Below are positions 34,901 through 42,018 of a stretch of 55,140 nt of DNA, piece by piece (positions within the stretch are counted from its first letter, which is position 1; every line of letters begins with the position of its first letter). The notes under the pieces were generated by a model. That model had not been told where the DNA came from. It searched no databases and saw nothing but the letters and a program-made list of their open reading frames with translations. This DNA is from Thiobacillus denitrificans (GTDB lineage Bacteria; Pseudomonadota; Gammaproteobacteria; Burkholderiales; Thiobacillaceae): positions 1 through 55,140 of the forward strand of contig DYIY01000020.1 of the NCBI GenBank assembly GCA_020723405.1, read 5' to 3'. The translations under genes were made by a program, and so were the position numbers.

Positions 34901-36528
34901 TGAGCCTCCACAGCGGCTTCCAATACCACGCCAGCGAAGCCCTGCACGGCAACGATGGCGAACCGGTCCGGGTCTATGCCCTGGCCGGTGACGTTCTGGG
35001 AACCAACGAAAATGCCGGTCTGGTCACCGCCAAGGCTGCCATCCTCCAGGCCGGCCAGGATGTCCGGGACCTGGATCTGGTGATCCAGAACCTGGCGGCC
35101 AGTGACGTGAGCCGGGTCAGCGCCGGCCGGGACATCGCCCTGCCGGATGGCTACACCCTGGCCAACGGCACCGTGTCCAACAGCAACAAGGCCATCCGGG
35201 TGGCGGGGTCGGGCTATCTGTTGCTCACCGCCGGCCGGGACATCGACCTGGGTAGCAGCGAGGGCATCCTCTCTGTAGGCAACGAGTACAACCCCTACCT
35301 GCCCAGTCAGGGGGCCGATCTGCTGCTCTATGCCGGCCTGGGCACCGATGCCGACGGCCAGGTGCGGGCACCGGCCTGGCAGGCCTTTGCCGACACCTAT
35401 CTGGGTGCCGGCAGCCAGGCCATGGCGGATCTGGCCACGGAGCTGGAATACCGGGCCCGCAAGGATACGGCGGTGGCGGTGCTGGCCGACCATCCGGAAC
35501 TGGACGGGGACGACAGCGGCGACCAGGCCCGCATCGAGGCCTATCTGGACGGGGCCTATGCCGACCAGGTGGCGGCCCGGGCCGCAACACTCCTGGCCGA
35601 ATTCCAGGCAGCGCCCCTGGAAGCCCGGGTCAGCCGGGTGTTCTTCAACGAACTCCAGGAAGCCGGCAAGGACTTCAATGCTGCTGCCTCCCCCAGCGCC
35701 GAAGACGCCCAGCGGGGCTACGACGCAGTGGCGGTGCTGTTCCCCGGCAAGGATGGCGCCGGCCAGACCATCCCCTATGCCGGTGACGTGAACTTCTACT
35801 TCAGCCAGATCGAATCCAGCCGGGGGGGCGACGTGGAGATCTTCGTCCCCGGCGGCGAGGTGAACGTGGGCCTGGCCAGCAGCGGCAGCCTGGACAAGAG
35901 CGATGCCGACCTGGGCCTGTTCACCGTGCGCGGCGGCGACATCCGGGCCTACGTGCGGGACGACTTCCTGGTGAACCAGTCCCGGGTGTTCACCCTGGGG
36001 GGCGGCGACATCCTGCTCTGGTCCGACCTGGGGGACATCGATGCCGGCAAGGGGGCCAAGACGGCGGCGGCGGCGCCGGCGCCCCAGTTGCGCTTCGAGA
36101 ACGGCCGGTTCTACTACGACATCGCTGGCTCCGTGTCCGGCAGCGGCATCGGCATCATCAACACCAGCGACGCCAACTCCCGGGACGACGGCTACCTGAT
36201 CGCCCCCAACGGTGAGATCAACGCCGGCGACGCGGGCATCCGCTCTTCCGGCAACCTGACGGTGGCGGCGGTGGTGGTGCGGGGCGCCGACAACATCCAG
36301 GTGGCCGGGGTGTCCAGCGGGGTGCCGGTGACGGATACCGGCGGCCTGTCGGGGCTGGCCGGGGTGAGCAGCACCGCCAGCCTGGGGGCGTCCGAGGAAG
36401 CCACCGGCGGCCTGGGCAATGCGGCCCAGGAGGCGGCCCAGGCTGCCCAGGAAGTCAGCCAGGCCCTGGCCAGCTTCAAGCCCAGTTTCATCACCGTAGA
36501 GGTGTTGGGCTTTGGTGAAGAGGGCTGA
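25966..36528 (+). CDS. Giant filamentous hemagglutinin (TpsA exoprotein)
   Basis: A 3520-residue secreted filament protein. The N-terminus has an extended signal region (MNANIYRLVFNVRLGMFVPV) before the hydrophobic core, cleaved after about residue 60. The TPS secretion domain (about 60-330) contains NQNGILF near 156-162. A very long right-handed beta-helix of Gly/Asp/Ser-rich repeats follows. At about residues 1838-1915 lies an acidic insert with DINQDGLVNDDD, DLNGDRNLDIDD and DLNRDGVTDLADL, which look like dockerin/EF-hand calcium loops. The last ~1000 residues resemble the DUF3739 region of such proteins. The GGGAG site fixes the start at 25966. It should be exported by the TPS transporter upstream and form a surface filament or adhesin. 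Confidence 0.9.
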   Translation: MNANIYRLVFNVRLGMFVPVREGARARGKDSSGGRGGVRGGVLLAAALAMPAFTLPAAAQLPVACNGGACGVNLNPTAFVSSGSATYSTTGTQGVVNQTSSKAILNWQSFNVGKGYSMEFKQPSADAAALNRIWQADASAIAGSLKSNGQIYLINQNGILFKDGAQVNVGGLIASTLDLDDDVFLHPSGFYSLTDDAGNVSPAFQWGGTAEGFSSSLIRVEPDAKLEAALGGAIMLFAPKVENQGEITTQEGQVVLAAGGKVYLAPPPDIPDMAVDSPYRGLAGWLVEVDPFIETDNQGAVTNTLSGQVINDAMGRIVAERGNITLVGLAVNQMGRVTATSTVTQKGSIRLLAREGVTYDDTSFPGEKLIAGASTGQVLMGEGSVTEVLPELDSTLTVTDDQTFNPPTVEVVGDSITLDRGASILAYGGHVTLSARATGNVSAPDLLGSGDSRIYLAEGSLIDVSGLTDVDIEMERNFIEVELRGTELSDSELNKNGYIRGKKVWVDIRDLPDTELANVSGWVNQIGRGIGEKLSAGGTVALVSEGDLITRQGSAIDVSGGSLNYLDGFGYVSQLVSGGVGYEVGQAPSDLVYDGIVDLYTYTDPKWGVTQTYTLPQVWQFREGYVQGQNAGGVTLLARAYALDGDILAHTIAGEYQRQAPAGAGAMPDYGQMAAWGWLSIGYAGNAGVSGGDLWAPSVLITADAGSLDEDFSADSALSDTARAELRLSSDRLEASGLGEISLYSNAGIRVAEDGGLDLPVFASLTLVGESVTVDAPITAAGGDISLRALSTVSTVDTSLVDVNVAAGVTLSVAGLWRNDALPDADLALPVVLDGGLISLKAESAVSLGAGSLLNADSGAWLDSTGKLRGGQGGDLILSGSVDGISLEGSLRAYGVESGGSLSLTVPALTLGDNARGVTGELRLDSAFFAGNGFASYTLSATDSLVVSGEVAATQALLVPDAGLASQAGGQAMTGLFHAELPEVHERQAVSISLAATRATPYHPVENTPTGWLTVEAGAAIRVDAGGIIDLSATQHQLRVDGTLSAPAGEIRLTMEGDPTSPTDVGYDPAQAIWLGAQARLLAGGTVILDPATGDLIQGEVLDGGSVTLTANKGYVVAQAGSLIDVSGAAAQLDVAVSRDQGYSYERQTVASQGGNLAITAREGILLDGEFQAASPGGLGGSLTLTLDRQGKESPTSAPVYPGMTIPGGSNDPDRQWKIVVAEDFAELAAGLSAGDGVDAAAPGRAFLSAQAVEAAGFASLSLNAEHAIAFQGDVDLSLDRALVLNASLIETDGGQVALTAAYAGLGNSTTYVNRQTAPAAVAGLGSLTVAAQHIDFIGNLGLGGIATAEFTSAGDIRLIGTMAEGADPYPVGRLNASGQVDFTARQVYPASLSEYTVNVAADAAGPGTLRIQGNGPDSAVLSALGTLRVEADVIEQGGVVKAPFGRIELVAADRLTLEAGSLTSVSGEGQTIPLGSTVLTGLYWIYGVGGVNRALEAPDKTVSLSGADVVVDDGAVVDVSGGGDLLAVEWIKGLGGTRDVLSSAVSPDTYAILPGYSGAFAPQDDQYADGASQPLLGQSVYLSGVAGLADGYYTLMPARYAVLPGAYAVTLEGGYQDMTSSQATMRTNGAALVPGQSALVTADGSLVPVGRRDAWRVESAELIGRQSEYLTTLASDFYQDSGLALPGDAGRVSIAASQTLSFSGSLDAGHEEGFSGAQVDISAARLAVVSSDTSQTAAELGEAGYLILEAGMLNDLGAESLLLGGTRTRNSQGVWIDVGAGEVLLANDGNHALAGPEILLAASERVTLAAGSVLRASGETARDGERYLIGHAVPAELDINQDGLVNDDDAFALDQDLNGDRNLDIDDLAVHALGKVYQYGEDGASLPDGDDLVAAYALGDLNRDGVTDLADLSVNVVGDGAFLAASVASGLELDRRNSAGLQGVLAADAGALVSAATVLLDASLQAASLPDGSPVANALTLPGLQGVNELTLGAGRISLGATPAGTPGLVLDDANLATVLASAETLNLRSYSSLDIHGDLDLADYLGGAAAPDLRIRAAAIAGYGGDAVLRAGVLELDNAAGVAFTTPVLADGSSPSLGAGTLTLDAEELVLGEGDLRLAGYAQARLQASGDLRAGASGSLLADGDLTLESPRLAAATGADYRFEATGGLETLAVSLPTGYAPDAAGVAASLAFVASTITLGGMIEAPAGTLDFQATSGDLILDGGEIRAGGVQVAIFDETVDLPAGTVSLESLAGNVYLDAGVIDVSAVGGGDAGNLEVLAVNGLFRSGATLAGEAEGGAGARFLLDVRGLENDDFSAVNAALGDGFRGERNLRLREGDILVAAEDEVLADRLVLSADAGAIQVLGTLDASGDQGGEIALYAHDGVDILDGARLLALGQADTESSAGSTGAGGTVILSSVADEVNVLAGSRIDVSGDQTGNLTGEGGHIWLRAARTGTTNGTDLAIGELSGELAGAAEILAEGVRTYTGYVKIDKGTSSGTKLGFDSLNTDNTSFLANTSAIKFRLGMTDNTAFRVTPGVEVVSTGNLEVTSDWNLWRTTSLSTSNAVRSNDPMVLTLQAAGDLNIKGHISDAFYVGKSGSESYTSSSSNFLKAGTSSSYQLAAGADTSAANPLAVVAEAGDLTLSTGKFIRTGTGEIRIASGGDLILAGEGATIYTAGTLGPVLDGFESPSATSSTFKANYPVGGGDVWIDVLGDFTAAQSLTIGTNPWLWRYAQLEEVNPQVSWWVKHDTFKQGVATLGGGDLTVRVGGDMTDLALFTVSNGRVGGDQAVAATAEDLLVQGGGDIRLSVEGDVADSLLFVSEGEARASAGGAMAVSLETMGQSDFLLTAGTALTVNGMLDPMTQSHIASASQTSLLFYSVTAEGSLMALSVRDSVTLSSADGSLYAATLQAAAPLGDVATTGALSLFPGATGQLRLLAGESVTLGGTLLMSDLDPASLHTALDPSVSDSDALEDLSLHSGFQYHASEALHGNDGEPVRVYALAGDVLGTNENAGLVTAKAAILQAGQDVRDLDLVIQNLAASDVSRVSAGRDIALPDGYTLANGTVSNSNKAIRVAGSGYLLLTAGRDIDLGSSEGILSVGNEYNPYLPSQGADLLLYAGLGTDADGQVRAPAWQAFADTYLGAGSQAMADLATELEYRARKDTAVAVLADHPELDGDDSGDQARIEAYLDGAYADQVAARAATLLAEFQAAPLEARVSRVFFNELQEAGKDFNAAASPSAEDAQRGYDAVAVLFPGKDGAGQTIPYAGDVNFYFSQIESSRGGDVEIFVPGGEVNVGLASSGSLDKSDADLGLFTVRGGDIRAYVRDDFLVNQSRVFTLGGGDILLWSDLGDIDAGKGAKTAAAAPAPQLRFENGRFYYDIAGSVSGSGIGIINTSDANSRDDGYLIAPNGEINAGDAGIRSSGNLTVAAVVVRGADNIQVAGVSSGVPVTDTGGLSGLAGVSSTASLGASEEATGGLGNAAQEAAQAAQEVSQALASFKPSFITVEVLGFGEEG

Positions 36529-36588
36529 TCATCAAGCTGTAACACGATGCCGAGAAAATCCATAAGTTATCGGTATTTGGTTCCTAAA

Positions 36589-38367
36589 ATGCGTCTATTT
36601 GCCATCATCCTGTCAATTCTGACCTTGTGTTCCGCCACCGCCGCCCAGGCTTGGTGGAATCCCGACTGGACCGTCCGCAAGGCCGTCACCCTGGATACCT
36701 CGGCCAGCGGGGCCGAGACCCGGGAAGGCCTGGTCAACGTGCCGGTGCTGGTGCGCCTGCATACCGGCAACTTCGACTTCCTGGCGGCCAAGGAAGATGG
36801 TGCGGACCTGCGCTTCATCGCCGAGGACGACAAGACGCCCCTGAAATTCCACATCGAGAAGTTCGACCCGGTGAACCAGTTGGCCCTGGTCTGGGTGCAG
36901 GTGCCCAAGCTCCAGCCGGGCAGCAACACCCAGAAGGTTTGGCTCTATGCCGGCAACGAAGCCGTGGGGGCGGCCAGCGACGCCAAGGCTGTCTTCGACG
37001 TGAACCAGATCGGCGCCTGGCACTTTGCCGAGGCCGCCGGCGGTCCCCAGGACAGCACGGCCTACGCCAACCACAGCCGGGAGTTCACCGGCAAGCGCCT
37101 GCCCGGCCTGATCGGCGACGGCGTCGGTTTCGATGGCGAGACGGTGCTGGCCATTCCCGCCTCGCCTTCCCTGAAGATCGGTCCCGCCACCGGCTTCACC
37201 TGGTCCGCCTGGGTGAAGGCGGCCGATGCCGCCCAGAACGCCGTGCTGTTCAGCCGCACCGACGCCGGCAAGTCCCTCATGGTGGAAGTGGGCGGCGGCA
37301 AGCTCAGCGCCCTGGTGGACGATGGCGGGGTGAGCCTGCGCACTGCCCCGGCGGTGGACCTGCCGGCGGGGGCCTGGTTCCACGTGGCCCTGGTGGTGGG
37401 CGAGGAGACCAGCCTCTACGTGAATGGCGAGAAGGTGGCCGCATCCGCCGCCCGCTGCCCGGACATGAACGGCGAGATCACGGTGGGCCGGGGCTTCCGG
37501 GGCGAGATGGACGAACTGGGCCTGGCCAACGTGGCCCGCAGCGCCGACTGGGTCAAGGTGGCGGCCCTGGGCCAGGGGGCCGAGGCCAGGCTGGCCGTCT
37601 ATGGCGAGGATGAGAGCGAAGAGGGCGGCGGAGAAGCCTCCTACTTCGGCGTCATCCTGCAAAGCGTGACCCTGGACGGCTGGGTGGTCATCGTCATCCT
37701 CATGATCATGCTGGGCATCAGCGCCATGGTCATGGCCACCAAGGCCATGGTGGTGGGCAAGACGGAGAAGGCCAACCAGGATTTCCTGGATGCCTTCCGG
37801 CAGTTGGACAACCGGCATACCGGCGACCTGGACAAGGCCGACGATCCCGGTGATTCCGACCTGCAACAGGGCAGCGTGGCCGACCTGATGTTTGGCCACC
37901 ACGACCACCACCAGCACTCCAGCCTGTACCGCATCTACCATGCGGGCATCCAGGAAGTGAAAAAGCGGATCGGCGAGCGGACCGACGTGGACCTGTCTCC
38001 CCAGGCCCTCAACGCCATCCGCGCCACCCTGGACAGCACCCTGGTGCGGGAGAACCAGAAGCTCAACAGCCTCATGGTGCTGCTCACCATCGCCATTTCC
38101 GGTGGGCCCTTCCTGGGCCTGCTGGGCACCGTGGTGGGGGTGATGATCACCTTCGCCGCCATCGCCGCCACCGGCGACGTGAACGTGGCGGCCATCGCCC
38201 CGGGCATCGCGGCGGCCCTGGTGGCCACCGTGGCCGGCCTGGCCGTGGCCATTCCCGCCCTGTTCGGCTACAACTACCTGGGCTCACGCATCAAGACCAT
38301 CGGCGCCGACATGCATGTGTTCGTGGACGAGTACATCGCCCGCATTGCGGAGACCTATTCGCGATGA
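36589..38367 (+). CDS. DUF2341-LamG lectin domain fused to MotA/TolQ/ExbB
   Basis: A 592-residue three-part fusion. A signal peptide (1-21) precedes WWNPDW and a DUF2341 domain (about 22-125). A concanavalin/LamG-like domain follows (about 150-325; FTWSAWVKAADA, WFHVALVVGEETSLYVNGEKV, GEMDELGLANVARS). Then an ExbB/TolQ proton-channel module with membrane segments near 363-390, 491-527 and 537-565, including GPFLGLLGTVVGVMITF. The lectin-like part would sit in the periplasm and the channel in the inner membrane. A His-rich loop (GHHDHHQH, about 436-443) lies in the cytosolic segment after the first helix. The usual ExbB has about 240 residues and no such head. No ribosome site decides between 36547 and 36589; the signal peptide favours 36589. 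Confidence 0.85.
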   Translation: MRLFAIILSILTLCSATAAQAWWNPDWTVRKAVTLDTSASGAETREGLVNVPVLVRLHTGNFDFLAAKEDGADLRFIAEDDKTPLKFHIEKFDPVNQLALVWVQVPKLQPGSNTQKVWLYAGNEAVGAASDAKAVFDVNQIGAWHFAEAAGGPQDSTAYANHSREFTGKRLPGLIGDGVGFDGETVLAIPASPSLKIGPATGFTWSAWVKAADAAQNAVLFSRTDAGKSLMVEVGGGKLSALVDDGGVSLRTAPAVDLPAGAWFHVALVVGEETSLYVNGEKVAASAARCPDMNGEITVGRGFRGEMDELGLANVARSADWVKVAALGQGAEARLAVYGEDESEEGGGEASYFGVILQSVTLDGWVVIVILMIMLGISAMVMATKAMVVGKTEKANQDFLDAFRQLDNRHTGDLDKADDPGDSDLQQGSVADLMFGHHDHHQHSSLYRIYHAGIQEVKKRIGERTDVDLSPQALNAIRATLDSTLVRENQKLNSLMVLLTIAISGGPFLGLLGTVVGVMITFAAIAATGDVNVAAIAPGIAAALVATVAGLAVAIPALFGYNYLGSRIKTIGADMHVFVDEYIARIAETYSR

Positions 38368-38387
38368 GGTACGGGGATGCGATGGGG

Positions 38388-38443
38388 TTCTTCCCACTTT
38401 GGAAAAGCCCCCGTGCGGGGATGAAGGGGATCGGGGGGGATTT
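38388..38443. repeat. Degenerate inverted copy of the C6/G6 palindrome
   Basis: The stretch cccactttggaaaagccccc ... atcggggggattta resembles the reverse unit of the dispersed palindrome with several changes. With the next copy it fills most of the exbB-exbD gap. Confidence 0.5.
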
Positions 38444-38470
38444 AAGCCGGGTGCCGAGTGCGAAGGGCGT

Positions 38471-38509
38471 CAAATCCCCCCTGGCCCCCCTTTGCAAAAG
38501 GGGGGAAAA
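38471..38509. repeat. Dispersed palindrome, copy 4
   Basis: The sequence caaatcccccctgg..ccccctttgcaaaagggggg matches copies 1-3 near 12.4-13.6 kb. It lies between the ExbB-type and ExbD-type genes, which are otherwise one operon, and could act as a hairpin that sets relative expression. Confidence 0.78.
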
Positions 38510-38538
38510 GCGAGGTCGGGAAGGGGGAGGGTTGAGCC

Positions 38539-38946
38539 ATGGCTGAACTGCGCGAAGACAACGAGCCCTATGACGACATCAACATCACGCCCATGCTGGA
38601 CCTGGCCTACGTGCTGCTGGTGATCTTCATCATCATGACCACGGCCACGGTGCAGGGCATCCAGGTGAACCTGCCCAAGGCCAGCGCCACCCCCAGCCTG
38701 GCCAAGCCCAAGACCAAGGCGGTGACCATCGACGCCAACGGGCAGATCTACCTGGACACCTACCCGGTGACCATGGGCGAGCTGGAAACCCGCCTGCGGG
38801 GCTTCAAGGCCATCACCCCGGACCTGCCGGTGGTGATCAAGGGCGACGCCAAGATCCAGTACGAGAAGGTCATCGAGGTCATGGACCTGTGCGGCCGGCT
38901 GGACATCACCCAACTGGGCCTGGTGACCCAGAAGTTGGTGAAGTAG
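38539..38946 (+). CDS. exbD: ExbD/TolR biopolymer transport protein
   Basis: A 135-residue inner-membrane protein with one N-terminal helix. The segment INITPMLDLAYVLLVIFIIMTTA carries the conserved aspartate that takes part in proton flow (D in PMLDLAYV). The periplasmic part (DANGQIYLDTYPVTMGELETRL, VVIKGDAKIQYEKVIEVMDLC) has the ExbD/TolR fold. It should join the ExbB-type fusion upstream to make a proton-driven motor. GGAGGG precedes the start codon. The TonB-like gene starts 3 bp after its stop. Confidence 0.92.
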   Translation: MAELREDNEPYDDINITPMLDLAYVLLVIFIIMTTATVQGIQVNLPKASATPSLAKPKTKAVTIDANGQIYLDTYPVTMGELETRLRGFKAITPDLPVVIKGDAKIQYEKVIEVMDLCGRLDITQLGLVTQKLVK

Positions 38947-38948
38947 GC

Positions 38949-39620
38949 ATGACGGGCAAGAAGAGATCCTTGCGCAGCCGCCTGCCGGCCCTGGCCGGGG
39001 GCGCGTTCATGCTGCTCTTCACCGTGGGCGTGGTAGGCCTGGTGCGGGATTTCATCGTCAACGCCGAGCCGCCGGACAAGGTGAAGGTGCAGCAGATCTC
39101 CCTGGTCAAACCGCCGCCGCCCAAGCCGGAGGAAAAGCCCCCGGAGCCGGAAAAGGTGGAGCAGGAGCAGCCCAAGGAGGAAGTCCAACTGGACACTCCC
39201 CAGCCCCAGGACCAGCCCCAGGATGAAGGCCCGCCTCCCGGGGAACAACTGGGCCTGGATGCCGAGGGTGGCGCTGGCGGCGACGGCTTCGGCCTGGCGG
39301 CCCGCAAGGGCGGCCGGGACATCACCACTCTGGGTGGGGGCAGTGACCGGGACGCCTGGTACGGCCGGGTGATCTCCCGCTACCTGGAGGAAAACCTGCG
39401 CCGGGCCAAGCGCCTGCAAGGGACCAGCTACAACATCGTTGCCCAGGTGTGGTTCGACGAGGCCGGCGGCGTGCTGCGGGTCCGGCTCACCCAGGGCAGC
39501 GGCAACCCGGAAACCGACCTGCTCCTGCGGGAGGAAATGTCCTCCCTGCCCCCCCTGCGCGACCCCCTGCCGGCAGACCTGCCCCAGCCGGTCCGGGTGC
39601 GGGTGGCGTCCCGGGCCTGA
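38949..39620 (+). CDS. TonB-family energy transducer
   Basis: A 223-residue protein with one N-terminal helix (about 10-31), a Pro/Glu/Lys-rich periplasm-spanning stretch (about 52-110, VKPPPPKPEEKPPEPEKVEQEQ...) and a C-terminal TonB-like domain (about 140-223; YLEENLRRAKRLQGTSYNIVAQVWFDEAGGVLRVRL). It transmits force from the ExbB-ExbD motor to an outer-membrane partner. No TonB-dependent receptor is encoded here, so the partner may be the TPS transporter, the porin or a receptor elsewhere. Overlapping translation with exbD (3 bp) indicates one complex. I chose ATG 38949 because it precedes the basic region and the helix. Confidence 0.88.
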   Translation: MTGKKRSLRSRLPALAGGAFMLLFTVGVVGLVRDFIVNAEPPDKVKVQQISLVKPPPPKPEEKPPEPEKVEQEQPKEEVQLDTPQPQDQPQDEGPPPGEQLGLDAEGGAGGDGFGLAARKGGRDITTLGGGSDRDAWYGRVISRYLEENLRRAKRLQGTSYNIVAQVWFDEAGGVLRVRLTQGSGNPETDLLLREEMSSLPPLRDPLPADLPQPVRVRVASRA

Positions 39621-39652
39621 TCCATTCCATTGCATATGCACGAGTCGAAGAC

Positions 39653-41215
39653 ATGAACAAGAAAACGCTGTTGCTGGCCATGACCCTGGGGGGGCTGCTG
39701 TCCCAGGGCCCGGCCCAGGCGGGTGAAAGGGAAGACCTGGAGGCCCTGCGGGCCACCACCCTGGCCATCGTCGATGCCCTGGTGGACAAGGGTATCCTGA
39801 CCAAGGAGGCCGCCCAGGAATTGGTGAAACAGGCCGAGAAGAAAGGCCAGGAACAGGCCGCCCAGATGGCCAGGGCGGAAGCGGCCGCCGGCGTGGTACG
39901 GGTGCCCTACATCCCGGAAGTGGTGAAGCGGGAGATCCGTGAACAGCTCCGCCAGGAGGTGGTGGCCCAGGCCAAGAACGAGCGCTGGGGCGACGTTAAT
40001 GCGGTGCCGGAATGGCTGGATCGGCTGAAATGGGAAGGCGATCTGCGGGTACGTTACCAGCAGGACATGTACGACGACAGCAACGTCTCGCCGGCCATTC
40101 TGGAAGCGGCCGGCATTTCGGTGAACAACACCAGCGAACAGCGGGACCGCATGCGCATCCGGGCCCGCCTGGGCCTGTCGGCCAAGCTCACCGACAGCGT
40201 CATGGCCGGGGTGCGCATCACCACGGGCAACACCTCGGACCCGGTCTCCACCAACCAGACCCTGGGCACCACGAGCAACAAGTATTCCCTGGTGCTGGAC
40301 CGGGCCTTCATCAAGGGCGAACCCTGGGACTGGCTGTCCGCCAGCGGCGGGCGCATTCCCAACCCCTTCTTCAGCACCGATCTGGTGTGGGATGACGACG
40401 TGAATTTCGAAGGGGCGGCCGTGACCTTCAAACCCTGGGCCAAGGCCAACTTGAGCGCCAAGCCCTTCTTCACCCTGGGGGCCTTTCCCCTGCAGGAAGT
40501 GGAAACCTCCACCACCAACCTGGCCAAGGACAAATGGCTTTATGGCGCCCAGTTGGGCCTGGACTGGCGGTCCGGTGCCTATAGTCGCTGGCGTTTCGGG
40601 CTGGCCTACTACGACTACCGGAACGTGACCGGCGTGCGCAACAGCCTGCCCACGGCCAACGCCTTCTATGACGGCACCGCGCCCCAGTACCGGCAGAAGG
40701 GCAATTCCCTCTACATCATCGACACCGACGCCAACAACAATGGCACCCAGGACGATCCGGTCTGGGGTCTGGCCTCCGAATACCGTCTGGCCAACTTGAC
40801 CGCCTCCCTGGATCTGGCCCACTTCGATCCCATCCACGTGATCTTCAGCGGCGACGTGGTGAAGAACCTGGGCTACGACGCCACCCAGGTCGCCGCCCGT
40901 ATGGGGGCCGGCTACGAAGATCGTACCCTGGGCTGGCAGGCCCGCATCACCGTGGGCAAACCGGTCATCGAACTGCCGGGGGACTGGCAGGTGTTCGCCG
41001 GCTATCGCCATCTGGAACGGGACGCGGTGCTTGACGCCTTCGCCGACTCCGACTTCCGCCTGGGCGGCACCGACAGCGGCGGCTACTTCATCGGCGGAGC
41101 CTATGGCCTGGACCGCAACGCCTGGGTCAGCCTCAAGTGGCTGTCCGCCGACGAACTGGACGGCCTGCCCTATGCCGTGGACGTGCTGCAACTGGACCTC
41201 AATGCCAAGTTCTGA
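39653..41215 (+). CDS. Putative outer-membrane porin with N-terminal coiled coil
   Basis: A 520-residue outer-membrane protein. A signal peptide (cleavage after AQA, about residue 23) is followed by a helical, Lys/Glu/Ala-rich stretch (LVDKGILTKEAAQELVKQAEKKGQEQAAQMARAEAAAG, about 40-85). A beta-barrel follows (from about 125: LKWEGDLRVRYQQDMYDDS; ending AVDVLQLDLNAKF with a terminal Phe). It matches the family annotated as putative porins. The N-terminal helix may link the barrel to peptidoglycan or a periplasmic partner. It lies 32 bp after the TonB-like gene. The pore's substrate is unknown. Confidence 0.84.
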   Translation: MNKKTLLLAMTLGGLLSQGPAQAGEREDLEALRATTLAIVDALVDKGILTKEAAQELVKQAEKKGQEQAAQMARAEAAAGVVRVPYIPEVVKREIREQLRQEVVAQAKNERWGDVNAVPEWLDRLKWEGDLRVRYQQDMYDDSNVSPAILEAAGISVNNTSEQRDRMRIRARLGLSAKLTDSVMAGVRITTGNTSDPVSTNQTLGTTSNKYSLVLDRAFIKGEPWDWLSASGGRIPNPFFSTDLVWDDDVNFEGAAVTFKPWAKANLSAKPFFTLGAFPLQEVETSTTNLAKDKWLYGAQLGLDWRSGAYSRWRFGLAYYDYRNVTGVRNSLPTANAFYDGTAPQYRQKGNSLYIIDTDANNNGTQDDPVWGLASEYRLANLTASLDLAHFDPIHVIFSGDVVKNLGYDATQVAARMGAGYEDRTLGWQARITVGKPVIELPGDWQVFAGYRHLERDAVLDAFADSDFRLGGTDSGGYFIGGAYGLDRNAWVSLKWLSADELDGLPYAVDVLQLDLNAKF

Positions 41216-41996
41216 CCTGGAACGCCGCTGCCTGGTGCTGATCGCCCTGGTGGTCCTGGCTGCCCCGGCCCGGGCCTACGACCCGGAGCGGGACGCCTGG
41301 CTGATGGAAGGCTTCGCCCCCCCCGCCGCCCCGCACCAGGGTGCGGATCCCCTGGACTTCGCCCGCATCCGGGCCACGGGCAACGACCTGGCGCCGGAAT
41401 ATGCCGAAGGAAGCCAGCGCAAGCTCATCCAGGCGGCGGAGCAGGGTGATCGCCCCATTCTTGAAACCCTGCTCAAACAGGGCGTGAACCCCAACGCCCG
41501 GACGGACGTCTTCGGCCGGACCGCCCTCATCCACGCCGTGGACCGGGGTGACGTGGAGATGGTGCGTCTGCTCCTGGAAGGCGGCGCCGACCCGGACATG
41601 AAGGCCGGCGGCCACACCCCCCTGGTGCTGGCCGCCCTGCATGGCCACGCCCGCATCGTGAAGCAACTCCTGGCCGGCGGCGCCGACCCGGACCTGAGAA
41701 GCGGCGACGGCAACACCCCCCTGACCGCAGCCGCAGGCATGAACCGGCTGGCCGCCCTGGAAGCCCTCCTGGCCGCCCATCCCGATCCCCGCCTGCACAA
41801 CCGGGAAGGCCGCACGGCCTTGAGCCTGGCTGCGCTGGAAGGCTTTGAGGCCGCCGTGCGCATCATGCTGGAAGCCGGCGTGGACCCCAACGTGCTGGAC
41901 CGCAACGGGGGTACGGCCCTGACCTCGGCCGGCTTTGACGACAACAACAAATCCATCGTGGGCCTGCTGGTGCGCCATGGTGCGGCGACCCAATGA
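41202..41996 (+). CDS. Exported ankyrin-repeat protein
   Basis: A 264-residue protein with a signal peptide (about 1-25, ending APARA) and five ankyrin repeats (about 80-260): KLIQAAEQGDRPILETLLKQGVNPNAR, TALIHAVDRGDVEMVRLLLEGGADPD, TPLVLAALHGHARIVKQLLAGGADPD, then two more. It overlaps the porin end by 14 bp in another frame, so translation is likely coupled. Ankyrin repeats bind proteins; in the periplasm this one may act as an adaptor or chaperone for the export machinery. The start at 41202 is the only one giving a signal peptide. Confidence 0.85.
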   Translation: MPSSDLERRCLVLIALVVLAAPARAYDPERDAWLMEGFAPPAAPHQGADPLDFARIRATGNDLAPEYAEGSQRKLIQAAEQGDRPILETLLKQGVNPNARTDVFGRTALIHAVDRGDVEMVRLLLEGGADPDMKAGGHTPLVLAALHGHARIVKQLLAGGADPDLRSGDGNTPLTAAAGMNRLAALEALLAAHPDPRLHNREGRTALSLAALEGFEAAVRIMLEAGVDPNVLDRNGGTALTSAGFDDNNKSIVGLLVRHGAATQ

Positions 41997-42018
41997 CCGG
42001 GAAGCACGGAGCATGTAC

